From assembly GCA_050246435.1 (NCBI GenBank), contig JBFWWB010000028.1, forward strand, positions 1-25,078: DNA of 25,078 nt, read 5' to 3'. This document shows, piece after piece, positions 1 to 7,216 of this stretch. A program made the position numbers and the translations under genes. This stretch comes from JAKFWI01 sp050246435 (GTDB taxonomy: Bacteria; Pseudomonadota; Alphaproteobacteria; Caulobacterales; Aquidulcibacteraceae). The notes beneath the pieces were generated by a model. That model saw nothing but the letters and a program-made list of their open reading frames with translations, was not told the DNA's origin and did not search any database. Position 1 is the first letter of the stretch, and every line of letters starts with the position of its first letter.

Positions 1-76
1 CCGACCCAAGAAAAACAACGCGCTAGCGAGCGACCCGTTACGGCCCAAGCCTTTGAAAACACGCGAAACCACCGTG

Positions 77-121
77 CTTCCCAAGCTTCTCGTGCTGGTT
101 CGATTCCCGCCGCCCGCTCCA
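77..121 (+). other. 3' half of tRNA-Gly(CCC); probable attachment site (attR) of an integrated element
   Basis: The segment reads as a tRNA from the anticodon loop to CCA. The loop TTCCCAA is at 78-84 (anticodon CCC), the 3' anticodon-stem strand at 85-89, and a 4-nt variable loop at 90-93. The T-arm is at 94-110 with T-loop TTCGATT, then acceptor strand CGCCCGC (111-117), discriminator T and CCA (119-121). Spacing is canonical. Upstream there is no matching 5' acceptor strand (GCGGGCG), D-arm or 5' anticodon strand, so this is not a working tRNA. One T-stem pair (T96/C108) is mismatched, as expected for an unselected copy. Tyrosine integrases commonly leave such 3' tRNA duplicates at the distal end of an island. 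The orientation places the element to the left of position 77 and native chromosome to the right. Confidence 0.7.
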
Positions 122-172
122 GCACTTGCGCTTCCACCGCAGCGCCCAAATCGGCCTTGAACAGGAGCCGCC

Positions 173-463
173 ATGTCCGTTCGCCTGATCATCACGCTCA
201 ACGCCGCCCCCGGCATGGGCGCAGAGTTCGCCGAAGCCTTCGCGCAACGCTGCCGCGAGGTGGCGAGCGAGCCGGGGTGCCTGGAATTCGAAATCTTCCG
301 CAGCGCCCTGGCGCCGGACAAGCTGGTGCTGCTGGAACATTGGGAAAGCGAGCAAGCCCTCGCTGAACACGCCAAGATGAATGAAACACGCGCGCCGCTG
401 CCGGCGCATTTGCGCGGGCCTGGCTCCAGCCGCGAAGATTATATCTACAATCGCACGCGCTGA
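173..463 (+). CDS. antibiotic biosynthesis monooxygenase (ABM) domain protein / putative quinol monooxygenase
   Basis: A 96-residue protein with the size and pattern of single-domain ABM (YgiN-like) dimeric ferredoxin-fold proteins. It has an N-terminal beta strand, a helix running to a PGCLEFEIFRS segment, and then LVLLEHWES followed by LAEH. The family oxidises quinols or aromatic polyketides without cofactors, but many members are uncharacterised, so the substrate is unknown. The ATG at 173 has an AGGAG six bases upstream, which fixes the start. It is the first gene to the right of the tRNA remnant and converges on the DUF1801 gene with only 8 bp between the stops. It is probably monocistronic. 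Confidence 0.75.
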   Translation: MSVRLIITLNAAPGMGAEFAEAFAQRCREVASEPGCLEFEIFRSALAPDKLVLLEHWESEQALAEHAKMNETRAPLPAHLRGPGSSREDYIYNRTR

Positions 464-486
464 GCGGCGGTTCAGCGTTTGCGTTT
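458..486. terminator. shared hairpin between convergent genes
   Basis: A 6-bp perfect stem (458-463 with 472-477) with an 8-nt loop spans the junction of two convergent genes. The left arm contains the TGA of the ABM gene and the right arm contains the complement of the TGA of the DUF1801 gene. On the plus strand it is followed by a T-rich stretch (TTTGCGTTT). It could work as a weak terminator for the plus-strand gene. The stem is short and the T tract interrupted, so the call is tentative. Confidence 0.35.
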
Positions 487-858
487 GGCCTTCGCTACCG
501 CCTGCGCGGCTTCCTGCGCGCGGAATTTCGCCAGTGCGGCGATCAGCTTCAGCGGGGCGGGCTTGTTCAGCGGAAAGCGGATCGTTCCCTTGCTCACCGC
601 ATAAGGCGCAAGCTCGGCCGCGAACGCCGCCTGCGAGGGCGCGGTGGCCGGGTAGATCGAGAAGTGTTCTTTCCAGCCCGCGAAATAGATCACAACGCGC
701 CCGGCGATCTTGTAGCACGGGATTTGATACGAGATCGTCTCCTCCGCGCCGGGTAACGCCTTGCGCAGCGCAGCGCGCACGCGCGCCAGCACCTTCTGCG
801 CCGCCTCCGGTTGGGTCGCGAGATACGAGTCTACGGTTGCGTGCGCGGTGTTCGCCAC
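472..858 (-). CDS. DUF1801 / YdhG-like protein (iron-chaperone-type fold)
   Basis: A 128-residue protein matching the DUF1801 (COG5646, YdhG/YjbR-CyaY-like) pattern. An N-terminal helical part (VDSYLATQPE) is followed by the hallmark run PGAEETISYQIPCYK, then VVIYFAGWKEHFSIYP and a Lys/Ala-rich C-terminal helix. Some family members are annotated as frataxin-like iron chaperones, but biochemical evidence is thin, so no role is assigned. The start is a GTG at 858, 7 bp after the arsC stop, with a weak Shine-Dalgarno sequence. It is the last gene of the mccB-arsC-DUF1801 run. Confidence 0.8.
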   Translation of the reverse strand: MANTAHATVDSYLATQPEAAQKVLARVRAALRKALPGAEETISYQIPCYKIAGRVVIYFAGWKEHFSIYPATAPSQAAFAAELAPYAVSKGTIRFPLNKPAPLKLIAALAKFRAQEAAQAVAKAKRKR

Positions 859-865
859 GGCCAGC

Positions 866-1204
866 TCAGAGCACCGCGTCGAGCTTTTCGATCGGGCGGG
901 CGAGCACGGCGCCCTTGGGGCCGATCACGATCGGGCGTTCGATCAGCATCGCATCCTGCGCCATCGCGGCGAGGATTTGCGCATCCGTGGCGCCGGCCAG
1001 CGCCTTCGCCTCTTCCTGCTTGCGGCGCAGTAGCGCGGACGCCGTGACGCCTAATTTCTTAAGCATCGCCTCTATCTCGGCCTTCGCGGGCTTTTCCTCC
1101 GCATAGAGGTAGATCGCCGGCTCGATTCCCTTCTCGCGCAGCCGCGCCAACGCATTGCGCGAGGTGGAGCATTTCGGATTGTGCCAGATCGTCACTTTCG
1201 CCAT
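866..1204 (-). CDS. arsC: arsenate reductase, glutaredoxin-coupled ArsC type
   Basis: A 112-residue thioredoxin-fold protein of the ArsC/Spx family. The catalytic Cys12 lies in NPKCSTSRN, and the three arginines used by plasmid-type ArsC to bind arsenate/arsenite are present at R60 (LLRRK), R90 (ERPI) and R103 (ARPIEKL). Length agrees with chromosomal ArsC2-type proteins (about 112-140 residues). The family reduces arsenate with glutathione/glutaredoxin, but chromosomal copies without ars neighbours, as here (no arsR, arsB or acr3 in the window), may have another redox role. The ATG at 1204 has a GGAG that overlaps the end of mccB, only 12 bp away, suggesting translational coupling. Confidence 0.85.
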   Translation of the reverse strand: MAKVTIWHNPKCSTSRNALARLREKGIEPAIYLYAEEKPAKAEIEAMLKKLGVTASALLRRKQEEAKALAGATDAQILAAMAQDAMLIERPIVIGPKGAVLARPIEKLDAVL

Positions 1205-1216
1205 CGCAGGCTCTCC

Positions 1217-2815
1217 TCACATCCGGAACACGCCGAATTTAGTTTCCTCCACCGGCGCGTTGAGCGCTGCGGCGAGCGCCAGCGACAGCACGCGGCGCGT
1301 ATCGCGTGGATCGATCACGCCGTCGTCCCACAGGCGCGCGGTGGCGTAATAGGGCGAGCCTTCGGTTTCGTATTTCTCGCGGATCGGCGCCTTGAACGCC
1401 TCTTCCGCTTCTGCGCTCCAGCTTTCGCCGGCGGCCTCCATGTTGTCGCGGCGCACGGTGGCGAGCACGCTTGCGGCTTGTTCGCCGCCCATCACCGAGA
1501 TGCGCGCGTTCGGCCACAGGAACAGGAAGCGCGGATCGTACGCCCGCCCGCACATGCCGTAATTGCCCGCGCCGTACGAGCCGCCGACCACAACCGTCAG
1601 CTTCGGCACGCGCGCGCAGGAAACCGCAGCGACCATCTTGGCGCCGTCCTTCGCGATGCCGCCCGCTTCGTATTGCCCGCCGACCATAAAGCCGGTGATG
1701 TTCTGCAGGAACAGCAGCGGAATCCTGCGCTGGCAGCACAGCTCGATGAAATGCGCCCCCTTGAGCGCGCTTTCCGAAAACAGCACGCCGTTGTTGGCGA
1801 GCACGCCCACCGGCATCCCGGCCAGCCGCGCGAAACCGCAGACCAGCGTTTCGCCGTAAAGGCGCTTGAACTCGTCGAAGTCAGAGCCATCGACGATGCG
1901 CGCGATCAGCTCACGGCAATCGTAGGGCGTGCGCGTATCGGGGGGGACGACACCCAGCAACTCTTCGGGATCCGCGCGCGGCGCCTCCCCCGCCAGCGCC
2001 GGAGCGCGGCTTTCCGGCAAATGCGAAACGATGGCGCGCACGATGTCGAGCGCGTGCGCATCATTCATCGCGTAATGATCGGCCACGCCGGAGCGGCGGG
2101 CGTGCACGTCCGCCCCGCCCAAATCTTCCGCGCTGATCACCTCGCCGGTGGCGGCCCTCACAAGAGGCGGGCCGGCAAGGAAGATCGTGCCCTGTTTGCG
2201 TACGATCACCGTCTCGTCGCTCATCGCCGGCACATAGGCGCCGCCTGCCGTGCACGAGCCCATCACGCAGGCGATCTGCGCCACGCCTTCGGCGCTCATC
2301 ACCGCCTGATTGTAGAAGATGCGCCCGAAATGATCGCGATCGGGAAACACCTCGGCTTGATGCGGCAGGTTCGCTCCGCCGCTGTCGACCAGATAGATGC
2401 ACGCGAGCTTGTTCTCGCGCGCGATCTCCTGGGCGCGCAGATGCTTCTTCACCGTCAGCGGATAATAAGCGCCGCCCTTGATGGTAGGGTCGTTGCATAC
2501 GACGACCGCGAGCCGGCCCGATACGCGCCCAACGCCGGTGACGAGCCCCGCGCCGTGCACGTCGCCCTCGTACATGCCGTTGGCGGCTAGCGCAGAAAGC
2601 TCCAGGAAGGGCGTTCCCGGATCAAGCAAGCGCTCCACCCGCTCCCGCGGCAGCAGCTTGCCGCGTGCGGCGTGGCGCTCGCGCGCCCGCGCCGAGCCGC
2701 CGAGGGCCGCCTCCGCCGTCCGCGCGCGCAGATCGCCCACGAGTTCGCCCATCCGCGCCGCGTTGCGCGCGAAGCCCTCCGAGCGCGGATCGATTTCCGT
2801 GTTAAGAACGCTCAT
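1217..2815 (-). CDS. mccB: methylcrotonoyl-CoA carboxylase, carboxyltransferase (beta) subunit
   Basis: A 532-residue acyl-CoA carboxyltransferase of the normal MCC-beta length (about 535). It carries MCC-type signatures: VDSGGANLPHQAEVFPD and HFGRIFYNQAVMSA in the N-terminal crotonase-like half, GGADVHARRSGVADH mid-protein, and the C-terminal-half run YGAGNYGMCGRAYDPRF followed by PNARISVMGGEQAA. The enzyme transfers CO2 from carboxybiotin to 3-methylcrotonyl-CoA in leucine/isovalerate breakdown and needs the biotinylated alpha subunit MccA. No mccA, isovaleryl-CoA dehydrogenase or HMG-CoA lyase gene is in the window. The ATG at 2815 has an AAGG a few bases upstream. The 163 bp upstream (2816-2978) hold a 6-bp hairpin (2883-2902) and presumably the promoter, but nothing else was recognised. 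Confidence 0.93.
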   Translation of the reverse strand: MSVLNTEIDPRSEGFARNAARMGELVGDLRARTAEAALGGSARARERHAARGKLLPRERVERLLDPGTPFLELSALAANGMYEGDVHGAGLVTGVGRVSGRLAVVVCNDPTIKGGAYYPLTVKKHLRAQEIARENKLACIYLVDSGGANLPHQAEVFPDRDHFGRIFYNQAVMSAEGVAQIACVMGSCTAGGAYVPAMSDETVIVRKQGTIFLAGPPLVRAATGEVISAEDLGGADVHARRSGVADHYAMNDAHALDIVRAIVSHLPESRAPALAGEAPRADPEELLGVVPPDTRTPYDCRELIARIVDGSDFDEFKRLYGETLVCGFARLAGMPVGVLANNGVLFSESALKGAHFIELCCQRRIPLLFLQNITGFMVGGQYEAGGIAKDGAKMVAAVSCARVPKLTVVVGGSYGAGNYGMCGRAYDPRFLFLWPNARISVMGGEQAASVLATVRRDNMEAAGESWSAEAEEAFKAPIREKYETEGSPYYATARLWDDGVIDPRDTRRVLSLALAAALNAPVEETKFGVFRM

Positions 2816-2978
2816 GCCGCCTTCTTGGCGAAGAACGCCCTGCCCGTCAAAGCCGGCTGCTCAAAAGGATTTCGACAGCCCAGGCCGCACGACTTCGCGG
2901 CCGTTCCGTGCGCCCGCGGAGAGTTCGAAATTCGCAAGACCTGCACGCCATGCCGCCCCACCCCGTGGCGCCGCATTG

Positions 2979-3959
2979 TTAGTTCTGGACCTCGGCGCTG
3001 TCGATTACCGCCTTGCCCACCCCGCGCACCGAGGAAGAGACGTCGCGCAACGTGCGGAACGGCGCGCGCAGAATGTTCTGCTGCAACAGATTGGAGGGCG
3101 GCAGCCAGACTTCGAGCATGCCGTCCGGCAGCTTGCGCCCTTCGCCGATATATTTCACCGCCAGCGGCGTGCCGATGACGGCGCCGATCTCCTCGGCCAG
3201 CGATTTCGCGATGGCTTCCTGGCTCGGCCGGTAATAGCGCACCTCCGGCTGGCCCACGGCCACCTTCACCTGATCGATGCCCGGCGCGCCGTAGCCCAGA
3301 TCCTTGATGCGCTTTTGCACGTCCTGCGCGCGGCCCTGCGCGCCGACGCCGTATTGGACAAACACCTGGAAGTCCGCCGGTTTCGACGCGTTCTCAACCA
3401 GCGAAGGCGCCTTCTGGATCGCAGCGTAGCGCGCGTCGTCGGCGGCCTTCTGCACGATCTGCGGCGTCGCCTGCGTGGGCGCGGCGGTGGCCGCCGGCGG
3501 CTCGGCGGCGGCGACGACCTGCGAACTGGCCTGCTGCGCCTTCGCCACCGCATCGCCCACGGCGCGGTTTTGCACCCGGCTTAGCAGCGTGGCGGTGGTT
3601 TCGCCCGGCGCGGTGGCGGCGAGGACGCGCAGATTGAACTGGCCTTCCTCGGTATTGAGATCGAACCGCTCGGGGTGCTCGAAATAAACCCGAACCGCAT
3701 TCTGCGCGAGCGTGCGTGCGGTCTCCTCTTTCGCGGCGGTTTGCGCGCGCTGCTCCGCGGCGGCTTTTTCGCGGCTGGCGCGCTGATCGGCCTGCTGATT
3801 GACGTACCAGGTGAGCGCGGTGCCGGTGAGCGTGAGCATCGCGGAGAGCACGATCGTGCCGTAGCGCCGTCCCCAGGAGCCTTCCGCTTTGGCGCGCGCC
3901 GCATCGCAGCCGCTCGACGTCGACCTCCTTGTCGGACCATTCGGTCGCAGGTTTGTCAT
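2979..3959 (-). CDS. membrane-anchored protein of unknown function; N-terminus probably frameshifted (gene likely begins at 3981)
   Basis: The open frame gives 326 residues. There is one transmembrane segment at about 34-53, then a charged Ala/Gln/Arg coiled-coil-like stretch and an Ala/Pro/Thr-rich linker near 160-180. A C-terminal domain begins around QVFVQYGVG and contains EVRYYRPSQEAIAKSLAEEI, which recalls LytR_C-type domains, although I cannot confirm that. The ATG at 3959 has no Shine-Dalgarno sequence. An ATG at 3981 in another frame has AAGGCGGAG about 7 bases upstream and encodes a plausible acidic start (MARGNSLYDKPATEWSDKE). That frame must shift near 3895-3906 to join the TM-bearing frame. 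The gene is divergent from the patatin gene. Confidence 0.6.
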   Translation of the reverse strand: MTNLRPNGPTRRSTSSGCDAARAKAEGSWGRRYGTIVLSAMLTLTGTALTWYVNQQADQRASREKAAAEQRAQTAAKEETARTLAQNAVRVYFEHPERFDLNTEEGQFNLRVLAATAPGETTATLLSRVQNRAVGDAVAKAQQASSQVVAAAEPPAATAAPTQATPQIVQKAADDARYAAIQKAPSLVENASKPADFQVFVQYGVGAQGRAQDVQKRIKDLGYGAPGIDQVKVAVGQPEVRYYRPSQEAIAKSLAEEIGAVIGTPLAVKYIGEGRKLPDGMLEVWLPPSNLLQQNILRAPFRTLRDVSSSVRGVGKAVIDSAEVQN

Positions 3960-4108
3960 ACAGCGAATTGCCCCGCGCCATTCCCCGCACTCCGCCTTCT
4001 GGCCCGTTCCCGCGGGCCGGACTTAACCACAAGGCCGCGCGGCGGAGAAGCGCCGGCGCCAGTGGGCCGCCTGGGCAGAAGCGCTCAGGCGCGCTAACTG
4101 GCGCAGGC

Positions 4109-5869
4109 ATGTCGATCTCGCTCTCCCGCATCCCGTTTTTCAAGGATTGCGCGCCGGAGGCGCTCGCAGCGGCGGAAGCCGAAGCGGAATGGTATTCCCT
4201 GCCCGGCGGCTGGGCGCTGTTCCAGATGGGCGAGGAGGCGCAGGGCGTCTATTTCCTGCTTTCCGGGGCCTTGGCGGCGTTCCGCACCGAGGCCGGCGGT
4301 GAGCCACGCCTCATCGGCTATATCCGCCCAAACGAGCCTGTGGGCGAAATGGCGATGGTCTCGGGCGAGGCGCACTCGGCCTCGGTCTATGCGATCCGCG
4401 ACAGCGAGGTGGTGCACCTTTCGCGCGCGCTGTTCGACCGGCTCATCCTGTCGCATCCCACCATGATGGAGGCGCTGGCGAAAATCATGCTGGCGCGCTC
4501 CCGCCCGGACCGCCGCCGCAGCCCGCGCCAGGAGCCCAAGGTCTTCGCGCTGCTGGCCGCTTCGCCGACCATCGATCTGCGCCTGCGCGCGCGCGCGCTG
4601 CAGGCCGCCCTCGCCCGGATCGGCAAGACGGCCTGCATCGTCGGCGAAGAAGGCGAGGACATGCTTTCGGCCTGGTTCGACGAACTGGAGCGCGACCACG
4701 ACGCCGTGCTGCTGGTCAGCGCGATCGGCGACACGCCCTGGTTTCGCACCTGCCTGCGCCAGGCCGACCGCATCTGGGTGCTTGCCCGCTCCGATGCGCG
4801 CCCCTCCATTCCGCTGCTGCCGAACGATCCCTCGCCGGCGCGGCGGTTCCAGCTGGTCGACATCGTGATGCTCCATCATGGCGGCGCGCCTTCGGCGGCC
4901 TCCAGCGCGCTGTGGCGCGCGGCGTGCGACGCCCAGCGTCTGTTCCACTGGAACGGCCTCGATGACATCGACGCCCAGCGTCTGGCGCGCATCATCGCCG
5001 GCCAATCCGTCGGCCTGGTGCTTTCCGGCGGCGGCGCGCGCGCCTATGCGCATATCGGCGTCGTGCGTGCGCTGCGCGAAGCGGAAATCCCGATCGATAT
5101 GGTCGGGGGCACAAGCATGGGCGCCATCGTCGCGGCCTGCGTCGCGATGGGTTGGAGTGACGAGGAGATCGAGGTCCGCATCCGCAAGGCGTTCGTGGAG
5201 TCCAATCCGCTTGGCGATTACATGCTGCCGGTGGTGGCGCTTTCCGCCGGCAGGCGCGTGTCCGACCGGCTGCAGGAGCATTTCGGCGAAACGCTGATCG
5301 AGGACTTGCGCACGCCGTTCTTCGCTGTCTCCACCAACCTGCTGTCGGGCGCCAGCGTCGTGCATCGCGCGGGCCTGCTGCGCGACACCCTGCGCGCCAC
5401 CATCGCGCTGCCGGGCATCCTGCCCCCGGTGGTGATCGAGCCGGATCAGATCCTGGTCGATGGCGCAGTGATGAAGAATTTCCCGGTCGACGTGATGCGC
5501 GAATTCCATCGCGGCGCGATCATCGGCGTGGACGCCGCGCGCGTGGCCGGGCTCGACATCAAGGATTACGTCAATCCGCCGAAATTCTTCCAATGGGTGG
5601 CGTTGCATGGCCTGCAGACGCCCCCGCCCATCGCCTCGCTGCTGATCCGCGCAGCCACGATCACGCTCGATCCCTGGCAGGGGCGCGACGCCACCGACCT
5701 GCTGATCGTGCCGGAAATGGAGAATGTCGATTTGCGCGACTGGAAGATGTTCGACGAGGCCGTCGTCTCTGGCTACGACGCGGCGGTGGCGGCGCTGAAG
5801 GCGCAGCCGGCCTTCGGCAAGCCGCAGCCGGCCGAGCCCGGCGGCGCGCTGCACCTGGAGCGCGCATGA
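4109..5869 (+). CDS. NTE-type patatin-like phospholipase with N-terminal cyclic-nucleotide-binding domain
   Basis: A 586-residue protein with two modules. Residues about 10-135 form a cNMP-binding/CRP-like beta-roll containing GEMAMVSGEAHSAS. Residues about 300-520 form a patatin domain with oxyanion motif SGGGARAYAH (from about 304), nucleophile Ser336 in GTSMG, and the DG dyad at Asp451 (DGAVMKNFP). The order matches neuropathy-target-esterase-like lysophospholipases (RssA/NTE group), which hydrolyse lysophospholipids at membranes. At the phosphate-binding cassette the usual Arg (PRxA/ERSA) is His89, so cAMP/cGMP binding is doubtful. The ATG at 4109 is chosen because the conserved domain begins immediately. 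An ATG at 3929 would add 60 Arg/Pro-rich residues. Its stop overlaps the next start (ATGA). Confidence 0.88.
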   Translation: MSISLSRIPFFKDCAPEALAAAEAEAEWYSLPGGWALFQMGEEAQGVYFLLSGALAAFRTEAGGEPRLIGYIRPNEPVGEMAMVSGEAHSASVYAIRDSEVVHLSRALFDRLILSHPTMMEALAKIMLARSRPDRRRSPRQEPKVFALLAASPTIDLRLRARALQAALARIGKTACIVGEEGEDMLSAWFDELERDHDAVLLVSAIGDTPWFRTCLRQADRIWVLARSDARPSIPLLPNDPSPARRFQLVDIVMLHHGGAPSAASSALWRAACDAQRLFHWNGLDDIDAQRLARIIAGQSVGLVLSGGGARAYAHIGVVRALREAEIPIDMVGGTSMGAIVAACVAMGWSDEEIEVRIRKAFVESNPLGDYMLPVVALSAGRRVSDRLQEHFGETLIEDLRTPFFAVSTNLLSGASVVHRAGLLRDTLRATIALPGILPPVVIEPDQILVDGAVMKNFPVDVMREFHRGAIIGVDAARVAGLDIKDYVNPPKFFQWVALHGLQTPPPIASLLIRAATITLDPWQGRDATDLLIVPEMENVDLRDWKMFDEAVVSGYDAAVAALKAQPAFGKPQPAEPGGALHLERA

Positions 5870-6450
5870 GGCCCCTGGTGCGCGCCGCGGCGCTCGCCGC
5901 AATGCTGTTTGCGCTCGCCTGCTCGCCGGCGGAGAAGCCGGCCGAGACTGCGCAATCCTCCGCCGCGCCGGCGGATTGCGCGCGCGTCGTGCGCCGGACG
6001 ATCGCTTTCACCGCGCCCGACGCGCAGGACGTGATTGAGGCGCGCGCGATCGGCCCCGATTGCGACGCCGCCGTCGTGGTGTTTTCGCTGCGCCGCGCCG
6101 ACGGCGCGCCGCTATGGGCGATGGCGCGCGCGCACGCTTGGGCGCGCGATCCGGGCGGCGCTTATGCGCCCAGCCACGACGCCGCCGCGATGGACGCTTT
6201 CCTCACGGAATGGGCGAACGCCCGCCAGGACACCACCGCAGCGCTGCCCGACTGGCCCGAGCGCGAGAACGTGTTCAAGGATCAGCTGGGCGGCCTGAAC
6301 GCGACGCCGCTGCCGCGCGAGCAATATCTCGACGTCCGCCGCCAGGGCGCGCCACGCCTTTGTTTCGCGGCCGACGCCGAAACCATCGACTGTATCTATT
6401 ATGACGCGCAGAAGGGCGAAGCCCGGAAGATATTGGAAATCGGCTCGTGA
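5866..6450 (+). CDS. lipoprotein of unknown function, paralogue of the next gene
   Basis: A 194-residue protein with a signal peptide ending in the lipobox LALAC (Cys19), so probably a lipoprotein exported across the inner membrane. The mature part begins with an Ala/Glu-rich linker, then CARVVRRTIAFTAPDAQD, a second Cys in GPDCDA, ALPDW near residue 126, and RRQGAPRLCF. The same landmarks occur in the next gene. No known domain was recognised. The ATG at 5866 overlaps the patatin stop (ATGA) with GGAG five bases upstream, so translation is coupled to the phospholipase. Its stop overlaps the next GTG start. A periplasmic function linked to the phospholipase is inferred from this arrangement only. 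Confidence 0.8.
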   Translation: MRPLVRAAALAAMLFALACSPAEKPAETAQSSAAPADCARVVRRTIAFTAPDAQDVIEARAIGPDCDAAVVVFSLRRADGAPLWAMARAHAWARDPGGAYAPSHDAAAMDAFLTEWANARQDTTAALPDWPERENVFKDQLGGLNATPLPREQYLDVRRQGAPRLCFAADAETIDCIYYDAQKGEARKILEIGS

Positions 6451-7040
6451 GGCGGATACTCATCGCCCTGGCGTTCACGGCCGCCGCCGGCCTCGTCGGG
6501 GGCTTCCTGCTGGCGCTCAATCTGGTGCAAGCGACCGGCTCCGGCGCGCCGATCAGCCTGTTCAACCCCGCCCCGTGCGCAGCGCGCATCGAGCGCACGC
6601 TCGCCTTCACCGCGCCCGACGCGCAGGACACGTTGATCGTGCAGAGTTCGGGCCCCTCCTGCCAGAACCTCGTCGCCAACGTCACAATCCGCACACCCGA
6701 GGGCAAGATCGTGTTCGCGCACGCGGCGCGCATCGACAAGCTCATGGATCCCAAGCTCAATCCGATGGCGGTCAACGGGGTGAAGGCCGTACTGGAAGAT
6801 TACGCCGCACTCGCCGATGGCGGCGCCCGCGCGGCGCTGCCCGATTGGTCGGACAGTAGCGGCCCCGTGGGCGGCCCTTACGCCTCGATCACTCCGATCT
6901 CCGGCGCCATGCTCTACCGGCGCGTGCGCGAGGCGGGCGCGCCGCTGCTGCGGCTGCGGGAAAGCAAGGATAGCGGGGGCTATTACGTTTATCTGCCGGA
7001 GTTGGACGATTCCGAGCAGATCGCGCGCTACGCGCTTTAA
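6447..7040 (+). CDS. signal-anchored exported protein of unknown function, paralogue of the preceding lipoprotein
   Basis: A 197-residue protein starting at a GTG that overlaps the upstream stop (GTGA). An N-terminal hydrophobic segment (about residues 3-27) lacks a lipobox Cys, so it is either a signal anchor or a cleaved signal. The body aligns with the neighbouring lipoprotein: CAARIERTLAFTAPDAQD against CARVVRRTIAFTAPDAQD, GPSC against GPDC, ALPDW in both, and RRVREAGAPLLRL against DVRRQGAPRLCF. The pair is therefore a tandem duplication that diverged, with nine residues (AFTAPDAQD) kept identical. The function is unknown. It is the last gene of the patatin operon. Confidence 0.78.
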   Translation: MRRILIALAFTAAAGLVGGFLLALNLVQATGSGAPISLFNPAPCAARIERTLAFTAPDAQDTLIVQSSGPSCQNLVANVTIRTPEGKIVFAHAARIDKLMDPKLNPMAVNGVKAVLEDYAALADGGARAALPDWSDSSGPVGGPYASITPISGAMLYRRVREAGAPLLRLRESKDSGGYYVYLPELDDSEQIARYAL

Positions 7041-7122
7041 CCTACAGCCCAGCCCTTCCCCCGCGGCGCGAAGCACCCTACCTTCCGCTTTGGTGTTCAA
7101 CTTTACGGAAGGAGGTGATCCA

Positions 7123-7182
7123 GTGTCTCATTTGTCGATCGCAGGTGACCTGGAGCTCTCCGGCGTGAGCCGTCGGGGCTGA
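7123..7182 (+). CDS. 19-residue leader peptide / microprotein
   Basis: A GTG-initiated ORF of 19 codons (VSHLSIAGDLELSGVSRRG) ending in TGA. The optimal Shine-Dalgarno (GGAGG at 7111-7115) is seven bases upstream of the GTG, which makes translation very likely despite the length. It has no hydrophobic segment and no run of one amino acid of the kind seen in amino-acid attenuator leaders. The terminator begins 34 bp after the stop. It could be a leader peptide whose translation controls folding of the downstream RNA, or a genuine small protein. No homologue is known to me. Confidence 0.55.
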   Translation: MSHLSIAGDLELSGVSRRG

Positions 7183-7216
7183 GGCTCGGTCGCCTCGCAG
7201 ACAAGTGCCAATACGG

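Noticed and set aside
1..121. Intron-split or permuted tRNA-Gly, with the 3' exon at 77-121
   Set aside because: Homology begins in the anticodon stem rather than within the loop, no group I core elements were recognised in 1-76, and no 5' half follows the CCA. An attachment-site remnant fits better.
3929..4108. 60-residue N-terminal extension of the patatin protein
   Set aside because: It is Arg/Pro/Gly-rich, overlaps the start region of the divergent gene, and the conserved cNMP domain begins right after the ATG at 4109.
4094..5902. Long open frame antisense to the patatin gene
   Set aside because: Its His/Arg/Ala/Gln-rich translation shows no domain pattern. It is the usual antisense shadow in GC-rich DNA.
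7109..7123. Remnant of an antisense 16S rRNA gene
   Set aside because: The match to the 16S 3' end stops after 15 bases on both sides, and its spacing to a GTG is that of a Shine-Dalgarno sequence.
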